From assembly GCA_965369445.1 (NCBI GenBank), contig CBDUQU010000144.1:1-7319 (forward strand): a stretch of 7,319 nucleotides of DNA. The letters run 5' to 3'. The position numbers were made by a program, and so were the translations under genes. Numbering within the stretch: the stretch's first letter is position 1; each line of letters begins with the position of its first letter. The notes below the pieces were generated by a model, which saw nothing but the letters and a program-made list of their open reading frames with translations, made no database searches and was not told the DNA's origin. This DNA is from SM23-73-3 sp965369445 (lineage in GTDB: Bacteria; Zixibacteria; MSB-5A5; SM1-73). Positions 1 through 5,836 of the stretch are shown here, piece by piece.

Positions 1-159
1 TCCGATCCAGGTGGCCAGAAGGGTTCCCACCAGCACCGCAGCCGGGAGCCTCCGCCCAGCCACCATGAAATCGGTCTGGGTCTTCACTCTTCTGGAGAGG
101 ATTGCCCCCACGCCGATTAAGATCAACAGATAGATTAGAATTGCCCAGAAGTAAAGCAT
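1..159 (-). CDS. Sodium:solute symporter family protein, N-terminal fragment
   Basis: This partial gene encodes 53 residues before it leaves the window. The protein starts MLYFWAILIYLLILIG, a hydrophobic stretch suited to a first membrane helix. A short basic loop (SRRVKTQTDF) follows, then the segment with residues DFMVAGRRLP at about 31-40 and GTLLATWIG at the edge. The pattern D-F-x-V-A-G-R-x-L, followed about ten residues later by G-T-x-x-A-T-W-I-G, is typical of the start of solute:sodium symporters (SSS/SSF family), inner-membrane proteins that couple Na+ entry to uptake of sugars, amino acids or carboxylates. The substrate cannot be told from this fragment. The ATG at 159 is chosen because it directly precedes the first helix. 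It has no clear Shine-Dalgarno, and an in-frame ATG lies 39 bases further upstream inside the double-hairpin repeat. The gene is separated from pyrG by about 270 bp, so co-transcription is uncertain. Confidence 0.8.
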   Translation of the reverse strand, partial: MLYFWAILIYLLILIGVGAILSRRVKTQTDFMVAGRRLPAAVLVGTLLATWIG

Positions 160-189
160 TTTGTGTTGGACGAAAGCCGATATCCGTAA

Positions 190-237
190 GGAGTGCATCA
201 GCTTGCTGATGCACGCAAAAGCAAGCTTTTGCACTCC
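190..237. repeat. REP-like double hairpin
   Basis: Two perfect small palindromes lie side by side: GTGCATCAGC-TT-GCTGATGCAC (193-214) and GCAAAAGC-AA-GCTTTTGC (215-232). The outer ends GGAGTGCA (190-197) and TGCACTCC (230-237) are also complementary, so the block could instead fold as one larger structure. Read outward from each end, both halves follow one plan: GGAGTGCA, three variable bases, GCTTGC, the complement of those three bases, then TGCA or a close match. The plus copy has TCA/TGA and the minus copy has AAA/TTT, a compensated change. This resembles REP/BIME-type intergenic repeats. It lies 3' of pyrG and immediately 5' of the symporter gene, where it could influence mRNA ends, but it lacks the T-run of a classical terminator. 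Confidence 0.7.
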
Positions 238-428
238 AGTGAAGCACTTCTATTCTCTCTGCTAGGAGGGAGCGCACTCATGCGACCCCTCGGGCCGAAT
301 CCCAGGCGGATGCTATCTTCCGCCGCTTTTTCCGCTGGATGACGGAGTCCCCCATACGGGCTCGTCCGGGCGTCCGGGATAACATCCAGCGGGAGCACTG
401 GGTTTTGCATGCACACAAACCACAACTG
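238..428. other. Intergenic spacer between pyrG and the symporter gene
   Basis: I see no convincing gene here. The stretch is GC-rich and has several inverted repeats: GGCGGA (305-310) with TCCGCC (319-324), and CCGCTGGATG (332-341) with CATCCAGCGG (383-392). They could fold into a long stem with internal structure, as dispersed non-coding repeats often do. No tRNA, no T-run terminator and no good promoter were found. Confidence 0.4.
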
Positions 429-2096
429 CTATCTTTTAACCGACTCCTTCTCTTCAGAGAGAGCTGCGCTTCGGGATTTTCTGTATTTCAGTGCGGCTTT
501 GACCAGATCCTTAAACAGGGGATGGGCCTTAGTGGGGCGGGATTTCAGTTCCGGATGAAACTGCACCGCCACGAACCAGGGGTGACCCTCAAGCTCCACC
601 ATCTCCACCAGTCTCCCATCCGGAGAAAGTCCCGACAGCTTTAGTCCGGCTTTAGTCAGCTCATCCCTGAACTTGTTGTAGAACTCGTACCTGTGCCGGT
701 GTCGCTCGCTGACGTTGGTCTCTCCGTAAGCTTTGTGGGCCAGGGTCCCTTTTTCCAGGACGCAGGGATAAGCCCCCAACCGCATGGTACCCCCCATGTC
801 GGTTATCTTCTCCTGGTCGGGCATCAGGTGGATCACCGGATAGGGTGTTTCCTGATCAAATTCATAGCTGTTGGCCTTCTCCATGTGACAGACGTTACGG
901 GCAAACTCTATCACCGCGCACTGCATCCCTAAGCAGATGCCCAGGTAAGGAATCTTGTTTTCCCTCACGTATCTCACCGCTTCGATCTTCCCCTTGATCC
1001 CTCTCTCTCCGAACCCGCCCGGGATCAGCACCCCGTCCACGTCCGCTAAGTTTTCCCTGGCATTCTCGGAGGAGATCTCCTCTGCGTCGACCCATTTCAG
1101 TTCCACCCGGGCATCGTTTTCCACTCCCGAGTGCACAAAGGCTTCGATTATGCTCTTGTAAGCATCCTTCAGATGGGTGTACTTGCCGCAGATTGCAATT
1201 CTCACGTGATGTTTGGGGTTCTTTATCCTGTGGACCATCTCTTTCCAGTCATCCATCTGCAACTCGCCGCATTTGAGGTCGAGATGATCGATGATCAAGC
1301 TGTCTAAGCCCTCGGTATGGAAAAGGCTGGGGACTTCGTAGATGCAGTCCACGTCTATGGCCTGAATCACCGCCTGGCTGGGAACGTTGCAGAAAAGCCC
1401 GATCTTCTCTTTTATCTGTTGGGTCAACGGCTGGGTGGTGCGACAGAGAAGTATACTTGGCTGGATGCCGATCTCCCTGAGCTCCTTCACACTGTGCTGG
1501 GTGGGCTTGGTCTTAACCTCGCCGGCAGACTCGATATAGGGGACCAGCGTCAGATGAATGAACAGGCTGTTCCGGGGACCGTATTCCAATCCCATCTGCC
1601 TGATGGATTCCAAAAAAGGAAGGCTTTCGATGTCACCCACCGTTCCCCCGATCTCAGTGATCACCACATCCACCTCCCCATTCATTCTCCCTACCTTTTT
1701 TATCCGGTCCTTGATCTCATTGGTTATGTGAGGGATGACCTGCACGGTGGAACCGAGGTAATCGCCCCGCCTTTCCCTGGCGATGACCGCATCGTAGATC
1801 TGGCCCGCGGTGAGGTTATTGTCCTTGGCCAGGCTCTCATCTATGAATCTCTCATAGTGTCCCAAATCCAAATCCGTCTCGGCACCGTCGTCCAGCACGA
1901 AGACCTCCCCGTGCTGGAAAGGATTCATGGTGCCGGGATCGACGTTTATGTAAGGATCGAGCTTCTGGAGATTTACCTTCAATCCTCTTTTCTTAAGCAG
2001 AAGTCCGATCGAGGCGGAAGCGATACCCTTTCCCAGCGAGGAGACCACGCCCCCGGTGACGAAAATGTATTTCACCTTAGCTTTCCGATCTTTCAC
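429..2096 (-). CDS. pyrG: CTP synthase (glutamine hydrolysing)
   Basis: The 555-residue protein is full length for the family (usually about 530-555). It makes CTP from UTP, ATP and glutamine in the cytoplasm, the last step of de novo pyrimidine nucleotide synthesis. The N-terminal synthetase domain (about 1-280) begins KYIFVTGGVVSSLGKG, with the ATP-binding loop at S19-G24. It also has LQKLDPYINVDPGTM at 43-57 and the ITEIGGTVGDIES segment at 146-158. The C-terminal class I glutamine amidotransferase domain (about 297-540) has PGGFGERG at 359-366, the nucleophile Cys388 in GICLGMQ, and His514-x-Glu516 in QFHPELKSRP. All expected catalytic residues are present. The start is a GTG whose first four bases, GTGA, overlap the kdsB stop codon, with GGAAGGGTGGTGAG just upstream. 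This points to translational coupling and shared transcription from the promoter ahead of kdsB. The charged C-terminal tail after about 540 is probably disordered. Confidence 0.98.
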   Translation of the reverse strand: MKDRKAKVKYIFVTGGVVSSLGKGIASASIGLLLKKRGLKVNLQKLDPYINVDPGTMNPFQHGEVFVLDDGAETDLDLGHYERFIDESLAKDNNLTAGQIYDAVIARERRGDYLGSTVQVIPHITNEIKDRIKKVGRMNGEVDVVITEIGGTVGDIESLPFLESIRQMGLEYGPRNSLFIHLTLVPYIESAGEVKTKPTQHSVKELREIGIQPSILLCRTTQPLTQQIKEKIGLFCNVPSQAVIQAIDVDCIYEVPSLFHTEGLDSLIIDHLDLKCGELQMDDWKEMVHRIKNPKHHVRIAICGKYTHLKDAYKSIIEAFVHSGVENDARVELKWVDAEEISSENARENLADVDGVLIPGGFGERGIKGKIEAVRYVRENKIPYLGICLGMQCAVIEFARNVCHMEKANSYEFDQETPYPVIHLMPDQEKITDMGGTMRLGAYPCVLEKGTLAHKAYGETNVSERHRHRYEFYNKFRDELTKAGLKLSGLSPDGRLVEMVELEGHPWFVAVQFHPELKSRPTKAHPLFKDLVKAALKYRKSRSAALSEEKESVKR

Positions 2097-2875
2097 CTCA
2101 CCACCCTTCCTTTCCGTGTCTTCAGCTTTTTCAAGTCTGATGGCACATCCAAGGTTACAGGTTTCACTTGAGTGAGATAAACCTTGATCCTATTTCCATT
2201 TTCTAAAGCTCTAAGTTGTTCCAAGCACTCTAATTTCTCCAGCGGAGTCTGTTCTAAAGAAGAGAGTCTCATGAGAAAATCCCTGCGGTATCCATATATT
2301 CCTATGTGCTCGAGAAACGGCAACCTTCTTAAATCGGTTTTGTTGAAAACCACCTTTCTGCCGGAGGTTTGAGGCAGTCTGATAAACGGAATCAGATGTC
2401 GGGAAAAGTAAAGAGCGAAACCGTTCTCGTCCAGCACCACCTTGACCACGTTTGGATTCTTCAGCTTGGCGGGATCACTTATTCTGGTGGCCAGGGTGGC
2501 CATGCCCAGGCTCCTTTCCTTCAGCATGGAGGAGACCAGAAGATCTACCAGCGCGGGCGGGAATCGCGGCAGGTCGCACTGAATGTTAACCACCAGATCA
2601 TACGGTAGATTCTTTACTACCTCCGCCACCCGATCGGTGCCGGTGGGATGATTCCTCAGGCTCACGCGAGCCTCTCCTCCGAAGCCAAACACCAGATCGG
2701 AAACCTTGGAGGAATCCGTTACCACCATGACACGATCCAGGTATTTCGACTTAGCGGCATTCTCATACACGCACTGGACTAGAGGTTTGCCGTTGATCAT
2801 TGTTAAGGGTTTTGCGGCAAGTCTCTTGGAACCGATCCGGGCAGGAATTATACCAATGACTCTTGATTTGCTCAT
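2093..2875 (-). CDS. kdsB: 3-deoxy-manno-octulosonate cytidylyltransferase (CMP-Kdo synthetase)
   Basis: The 260-residue cytoplasmic enzyme couples CTP and Kdo to give CMP-Kdo for lipid A-core assembly, so it implies an LPS-bearing outer membrane. Family motifs in order: the nucleotide-binding start IGIIPARIGSKRLAAKPL (7-24), VVTDSSKV (51-58), NHPTGTDRVAEV (75-86), VNIQCDLPRFPP (96-107), YFSRHLIPF (156-164), EHIGIYGYRRDFL (189-201), the TPLEKLECLEQLRALENG segment (210-227) and LDVPSDL (242-248). The likely Mg2+ ligands Asp101 and Asp243 are kept. The usual Q-G-D-E-P motif reads Q-C-D-L-P here, a clear departure from the family norm. The ATG at 2875 is preceded by GGGAAACAG and sits about 45 bases below a near-consensus promoter. 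The gene overlaps pyrG by four bases; KdsB consumes the CTP that PyrG makes. Assignment to KdsB rather than another sugar-nucleotide cytidylyltransferase rests on the C-terminal motifs. Confidence 0.93.
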   Translation of the reverse strand: MSKSRVIGIIPARIGSKRLAAKPLTMINGKPLVQCVYENAAKSKYLDRVMVVTDSSKVSDLVFGFGGEARVSLRNHPTGTDRVAEVVKNLPYDLVVNIQCDLPRFPPALVDLLVSSMLKERSLGMATLATRISDPAKLKNPNVVKVVLDENGFALYFSRHLIPFIRLPQTSGRKVVFNKTDLRRLPFLEHIGIYGYRRDFLMRLSSLEQTPLEKLECLEQLRALENGNRIKVYLTQVKPVTLDVPSDLKKLKTRKGRVVR

Positions 2876-2926
2876 CTGTTTCCCAAGGGGCTCTGCGTGT
2901 ACCAGAGAATCGAAAATTCAATCCGC

Positions 2927-2955
2927 ATTGTACGAAACTGCGGGCTGCTTGTCAA
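2927..2955 (-). promoter_or_regulatory. Sigma70-type promoter of kdsB-pyrG
   Basis: On the minus strand a perfect -35 box TTGACA (2955-2950) is followed by a 17-base spacer and the -10 box TACAAT (2932-2927). Transcription would start near 2920, about 45 bases ahead of the kdsB ATG. No operator-like repeat is evident next to it. Confidence 0.85.
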
Positions 2956-3044
2956 CAAAAAATATGGCGGTGTCCTTACCCTAATTCTCTGGGAACTCAA
3001 AAAGATCCGGGTCACCATGCGACAAAAACCGATTTCTGATCCTC

Positions 3045-3332
3045 TTATCCGATGACTCTTGGCACCCTGAAGAACCCCTTCTTTTTCCTGGGAGCATTGG
3101 CCAGGGCTTCAGCAGAGGAGAGCGAGGGCAAGACTTCGTCTTCCCTTAGGACATTCTTCAAAGGGATCACATGTGAAGTTACGGGCACGTTTTTTGTGTT
3201 CAACTCATTCAGCTGGTCAACATATTTTATGATCTTATCCAGCTCCCGCTGGAAGGTGACCTTCTCCTCGGGGGAAAGCTCTAACCTGGCCAGCTTGGCC
3301 ACGTATTCGACATCTTTGAGGGTAATGGACAT
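3045..3332 (-). CDS. gatC: Asp-tRNA(Asn)/Glu-tRNA(Gln) amidotransferase subunit C
   Basis: The 95-residue protein has the normal length for GatC, the small subunit that wraps around and stabilises GatA in the GatCAB complex. The complex converts mischarged Glu-tRNA(Gln) and/or Asp-tRNA(Asn) to the correct aminoacyl-tRNA. Diagnostic parts are the N-terminal helix MSITLKDVEYVAKLARLELS (1-20), LREDEV (62-67), NAP (79-81) and the C-terminal FFRVPRVIG (87-95). The ATG at 3332 has a strong Shine-Dalgarno, AGGAG, six bases upstream, and its own promoter. gatA and gatB are not in the window; the next gene downstream, kdsB, has a separate promoter. The 5' end and promoter recur as a displaced, diverged copy at 5718-5862, so this locus has been involved in recombination. 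Confidence 0.95.
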   Translation of the reverse strand: MSITLKDVEYVAKLARLELSPEEKVTFQRELDKIIKYVDQLNELNTKNVPVTSHVIPLKNVLREDEVLPSLSSAEALANAPRKKKGFFRVPRVIG

Positions 3333-3424
3333 GCTTTACTCCTGAGCCCTGACTTGATGTCCCGGTAAGAACATAACGGTATTTCATGTCTTTGTCAAGA
3401 CAGAGTTCGAATCGTGGAACGTAA
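3280..3424. repeat. Direct repeat, copy A (gatC head and promoter)
   Basis: This stretch aligns without gaps to 5718-5862 at a constant offset of 2438 bp. It runs from about codon 18 of gatC through the Shine-Dalgarno and -10/-35 boxes to a shared AACGTAA (3418-3424). Identity is 44 of 54 bases over 3280-3333 and much lower between the promoter boxes. The longest identical block is GCCACGTATTCGA at 3298-3310. The AbiE pair lies between the two copies. Confidence 0.7.
3370..3398 (-). promoter_or_regulatory. Sigma70-type promoter of gatC
   Basis: On the minus strand a perfect -35 box TTGACA (3398-3393), a 17-base spacer and the -10 box TATGTT (3375-3370) lie about 40 bases ahead of the gatC ATG. 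The -35 box and the exact spacing to the start codon are conserved in the displaced copy at 5808-5836, which supports both calls. Confidence 0.85.
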
Positions 3425-3505
3425 GTAAACAGCCCGCACAAACAAGCTCTTGAATCTCTTGGTTGGTGATTGGTCTCAGAGTCCACAGCAGCGCAAAGAA
3501 ATGGA

Positions 3506-3534
3506 TTGAAAAGGGCCTCTGATCTGTGTATATT
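3506..3534 (+). promoter_or_regulatory. Sigma70-type promoter of the AbiEii-like gene
   Basis: TTGAAA (3506-3511), a 17-base spacer and TATATT (3529-3534) form a good promoter. Its start would be near 3541, some 30 bases before the ATG. It diverges from the gatC promoter. A second TTGACA at 3548-3553 has no matching -10 box. The toxin-like gene therefore appears to have its own promoter, independent of the antitoxin-like gene. Confidence 0.65.
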
Positions 3535-3571
3535 CCTTGCGTTCGAATTGACATAACTGCCAGGGCAAACG

Positions 3572-4453
3572 ATGGATCTTAAGCAACTCGAAAAGATTAA
3601 AAAGCTCGCAATCATTGCGATGTTTTCTGACGACGACTTGATGGAGAAGCTGGTGCTGAAAGGCGGGAACGCTCTTGACATCGTTCATAAGGTCGCTCTT
3701 CGCGCCTCGGTGGACCTGGATTTTTCGATCGAAAACGAGTTCAACGAGCAAGAACTGCCTATTACCCAGGGAAAAATCCAAAAGGTCCTAAGAGATACAT
3801 TTAGTGCAGAAGGATACGAAGTCTTCGATATAACGTTTTCCAAAAGACCCAAAAGAATAACCCCGGATATGGCAGCATTCTGGGGAGGCTACAGAGTCGA
3901 GTTTAAGATCATGGAGACAGATAAGCACCAGAAACTCCAAGCCGACATCGACTCCTTGCGTCGCCAAGCAATCGTGGTTGGCGATAGGCAAAAGAGGAAA
4001 ATGAAGATAGATATCAGTAAGTTTGAATATTGTAGATCAAAACAGGAGTCTGAACTGGACGGGTACACCGTCTACGTGTATACTCCTGAAATGATTGTCT
4101 GCGAGAAACTCAGAGCCATCTGCCAACAGATGCCTGAATACGCTAGGACGGTGAGAAACCCCTCTCGGTCGGCAAGGGCCAGAGATTTTTTCGACATCTA
4201 CACCGTAATCGAATATTTCAAAATCGATCTTACAAACACGGAAAACATCCAGCTGCTAAGGAATATATTCGCGGCCAAAAAAGTGCCGTTGAATCTCATC
4301 GGAAAAATCAAGACATACAGAGAGTTCCATCGTTCAAGCTTCGTCGCCGTCAAAGATACCGTAAAGGCCAGCGAGGAATTGAGAGGCTTCGATTTTTATT
4401 TCGATTACGTTGTAGCCAAATGCCGTGACTTAAAGCCCCTTTGGATAGTATAG
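3572..4453 (+). CDS. AbiEii/AbiGii-family nucleotidyltransferase toxin
   Basis: The 293-residue protein matches the AbiEii toxin family, the toxin half of type IV AbiE systems that provide abortive phage infection and plasmid maintenance. These are DUF1814-type nucleotidyltransferases. Related enzymes such as MenT act by adding nucleotides to tRNA; whether this one does is inferred. The four expected motifs are visible: KGGNAL (30-35) followed by R44-x-S-x-D48-L-D50-F-S, the Asp147 strand KIDIS (145-149), the TPEMIVCEKLRA region with Lys179 (171-182), and ARARDFFDIY (201-210) with Arg203, Asp205 and Asp208. All likely catalytic residues are present, so it should be active. The ATG at 3572 has AGGG six bases upstream. 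The gene converges on the AbiEi-like gene, overlapping its 3' end by 24 bp, instead of following it in an operon. It looks more AT-rich than pyrG, consistent with horizontal acquisition. Confidence 0.88.
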   Translation: MDLKQLEKIKKLAIIAMFSDDDLMEKLVLKGGNALDIVHKVALRASVDLDFSIENEFNEQELPITQGKIQKVLRDTFSAEGYEVFDITFSKRPKRITPDMAAFWGGYRVEFKIMETDKHQKLQADIDSLRRQAIVVGDRQKRKMKIDISKFEYCRSKQESELDGYTVYVYTPEMIVCEKLRAICQQMPEYARTVRNPSRSARARDFFDIYTVIEYFKIDLTNTENIQLLRNIFAAKKVPLNLIGKIKTYREFHRSSFVAVKDTVKASEELRGFDFYFDYVVAKCRDLKPLWIV

Positions 4454-5338
4454 CCGCCACTTCTCGGAGTAGGATCTGTCTTTCATTGCGTGGGCAAGGT
4501 AAAAATCATACTTCATTTCGAATTTGCGCAGCAAGGCTAATGAAGAGTCCCTGTAAACGCCTGCCCTTTCAAGATAAAACCCCACGGCTTGGTGGTAGGG
4601 GTAGGCGTAATTGAGCATCTGGAGCATGGCTGAGAGTTTGTTCACCGATACTTTCGCTCTCGCCAGTCGATAGGCTTTTAGCACCTCGAATACGCCGCCC
4701 GAATATACTGGCCTAACCGTGATGTCTATCAGCGTCCTCTCACTATCTGTTAGGTGAATCTTCTCTCCTTGAGGTCCTACGCCTTCAATGACACCCAGTT
4801 TACCCGTATGCATACCGTTAAGTAGGCATATCTTAATATCTTTGTACGACGCAACATTGCTCGATACACGCACTGGTCTTCTGAACGCGGAGTCGATGGA
4901 GGTTTGTGTGAGAGTCGTCACTCTGTGAGGCTTTGGCTGTTGCTCCTCATTCAAATAGACGGTTTTAGGTATCTGTTCCGTCAACTCGTGCAAAAACATA
5001 GCCGTGAAGTGTGTAAAATACGAATCCGGCCTTAAGGTTAGAATCACCTCGTAGGTGGAAACATCGCCCCACATGTACCTTATTTCGGGGCGATAGGGGA
5101 ATTCGAACTTTATCCGCGAGAGTTTCGTGTGCTCACTCAGAAACTCAATGAACTTGTTGAGCGTCGTCGAGTCAGACAGGCGCCAGAATTTCCTATTCTG
5201 CAGCAAAATATCTGCGATCTGTGACCGCCTTAGAACCTTCGAAGGGCTGGCCTCGAACAGTTTTACGATGTCGGGCTCTGCTATGCGTAAACGGGCGTTC
5301 ATCGTATTTTCTGGCACGACGGTTATGTATATATACAT
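4430..5338 (-). CDS. AbiEi-family winged-helix antitoxin / transcriptional regulator
   Basis: The frame encodes 302 residues from the ATG at 5338, or 290 from an in-frame ATG at 5302 (MNARLRIAE). An N-terminal winged-helix segment (about 23-85 in the long form, around RRSQIADILLQNRKFWRLSD) is followed by the AbiEi-type C-terminal domain, with LRPDSYFTHFTAM (102-114), LTDSERTLIDITVRP (196-210) and VYSGGVFEVLKAYRLA (211-226). In studied AbiE systems AbiEi is both the antitoxin and an autorepressor that binds inverted repeats in its promoter. This protein should therefore oppose the neighbouring AbiEii-like enzyme. The 5338 ATG has AGGA five bases upstream but lies inside a perfect 28-bp palindrome; the 5302 ATG has no Shine-Dalgarno. 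I prefer 5338 on the ribosome-binding evidence, while the extra MYIYITVVPENT looks non-conserved. No convincing promoter was found upstream. The convergent arrangement is atypical. Confidence 0.82.
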   Translation of the reverse strand: MYIYITVVPENTMNARLRIAEPDIVKLFEASPSKVLRRSQIADILLQNRKFWRLSDSTTLNKFIEFLSEHTKLSRIKFEFPYRPEIRYMWGDVSTYEVILTLRPDSYFTHFTAMFLHELTEQIPKTVYLNEEQQPKPHRVTTLTQTSIDSAFRRPVRVSSNVASYKDIKICLLNGMHTGKLGVIEGVGPQGEKIHLTDSERTLIDITVRPVYSGGVFEVLKAYRLARAKVSVNKLSAMLQMLNYAYPYHQAVGFYLERAGVYRDSSLALLRKFEMKYDFYLAHAMKDRSYSEKWRLYYPKGL

Positions 5339-5345
5339 AACCGTC
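5318..5345. repeat. Palindrome P1, over the AbiEi start codon
   Basis: A perfect 28-bp inverted repeat: arm GACGGTTATGTAT, centre AT, then the exact reverse complement of the arm. It contains the family core GTAT-AT-ATAC and the upstream candidate ATG of the AbiEi-like gene. It could act as a dimer operator for autoregulation, or as an mRNA hairpin that hides the start codon. Confidence 0.9.
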
Positions 5346-5427
5346 CTGCTCTACTTCTCCTCTAAATCCCTACTTAGCTTTGCTTGATGGTTTCTTGTGC
5401 CTACCTTGCCTCCTCCCTCAACCCCCA

Positions 5428-5437
5428 CTATATATAC
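5428..5437. repeat. Degenerate copy of the palindrome core
   Basis: CTATATATAC matches the family core GTAT-AT-ATAC at nine of ten bases. It is followed on the right by GAGTTAAGAG, with no matching left arm (the left flank is CCTCAACCCCCA). It may be a decayed member of the palindrome family, or a chance TA-rich stretch. Confidence 0.35.
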
Positions 5438-5500
5438 GAGTTAAGAGTATAAGTGTGTGCCGCTAAATGCGCAGCACGACAGTCAATCAGCTTGTTCACG

Positions 5501-5530
5501 ATAGTAAGCAGTATGTATACTGCTTACTAT
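5501..5530. repeat. Palindrome P2
   Basis: A 30-bp inverted repeat with 14-bp perfect arms, ATAGTAAGCAGTAT and its reverse complement, around the asymmetric centre GT. It has the shared core GTAT-NN-ATAC. Its centre lies exactly 109 bp from that of P3. Confidence 0.9.
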
Positions 5531-5609
5531 GCACAGTGTCAACGGCAATCTGTCCGCCAAGTTCCTCTGACAATTGATATTAACTCACATTCTCTTATCT
5601 ATTTAGTCC

Positions 5610-5639
5610 GTCTTACGATGTATACATACATCGTAAGAC
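5610..5639. repeat. Palindrome P3
   Basis: A 30-bp inverted repeat with 14-bp perfect arms, GTCTTACGATGTAT and its reverse complement, around the centre AC, the reverse complement of the P2 centre. The arm resembles that of P4 (TCTTACGATGTAT against TGTTACGTTGTAT, 11 of 13). It lies at the 3' end of the small frame that begins in the orphan gatC head. Confidence 0.9.
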
Positions 5640-5717
5640 TCACAGTAAAGACGTTGCGTTGATCGACTAATTTTCCAAACTACGCCTCTGCGCATTTCTT
5701 TGTTAGAATCTCTTCGG

Positions 5718-5770
5718 TCCACCCGGGCCAACTTAGCCACGTATTCGAGATCTTTGAGAGTTATGGGCAT
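5718..5770 (-). pseudogene. gatC: Orphan 5' end of a second gatC allele
   Basis: On the minus strand the ATG at 5770 opens MPITLKDLEYVAKLARVD, matching MSITLKDVEYVAKLARLE of the intact gatC. After about 18 codons the similarity stops and the frame runs on as unrelated sequence to a TAA at 5603 (55 residues in all), so the GatC body is lost. Of nine changed codons, five are synonymous (Ile, Thr, Ala, Leu, Arg) and Val/Leu, Leu/Val and Glu/Asp are conservative. That is the pattern expected between two functional orthologues, not a duplicate decaying without selection. GGAAGG upstream of the ATG provides a ribosome-binding site and a promoter follows, so a chimeric 55-residue peptide could still be made. 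A longer frame extends upstream to a TTG at 5998 and includes a signal-peptide-like hydrophobic run; I think that is chance. Confidence 0.8.
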
Positions 5771-5807
5771 CTTACCTTCCGGAACCCAGACTTCAGCCGA
5801 CGCTAAA

Positions 5808-5836
5808 ACAATAATGCAGACCAGTGCTGCTGTCAA
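5808..5836 (-). promoter_or_regulatory. Promoter of the orphan gatC head
   Basis: On the minus strand, TTGACA (5836-5831), a 17-base spacer and TATTGT (5813-5808) match the gatC promoter in box position and in distance to the start codon. The sequence between the boxes has diverged while the boxes are kept, which argues that the copy came from a working promoter. It may still drive transcription toward P3 and the AbiEi-like gene. Confidence 0.7.

Noticed and set aside
198..425. 75-codon minus frame between pyrG and the symporter gene
   Set aside because: It overlaps the double hairpin and the GC-rich inverted repeats and has no domain or convincing start signal.
1317..2171. 284-codon plus-strand frame opposite pyrG
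   Set aside because: It is antisense to the well-supported pyrG gene and reads as a shadow of it.
3401..3416. tRNA T-loop-like sequence GAGTTCGAATCG upstream of gatC
   Set aside because: The flanking bases do not form a T-stem, and no acceptor, anticodon arm or CCA end is visible. It lies in the gatC promoter region.
5453..5662. 69-codon plus-strand frame across P2 and P3
   Set aside because: Much of it is translated palindrome sequence (MYTYIV), and it has no ribosome-binding site or recognisable domain.
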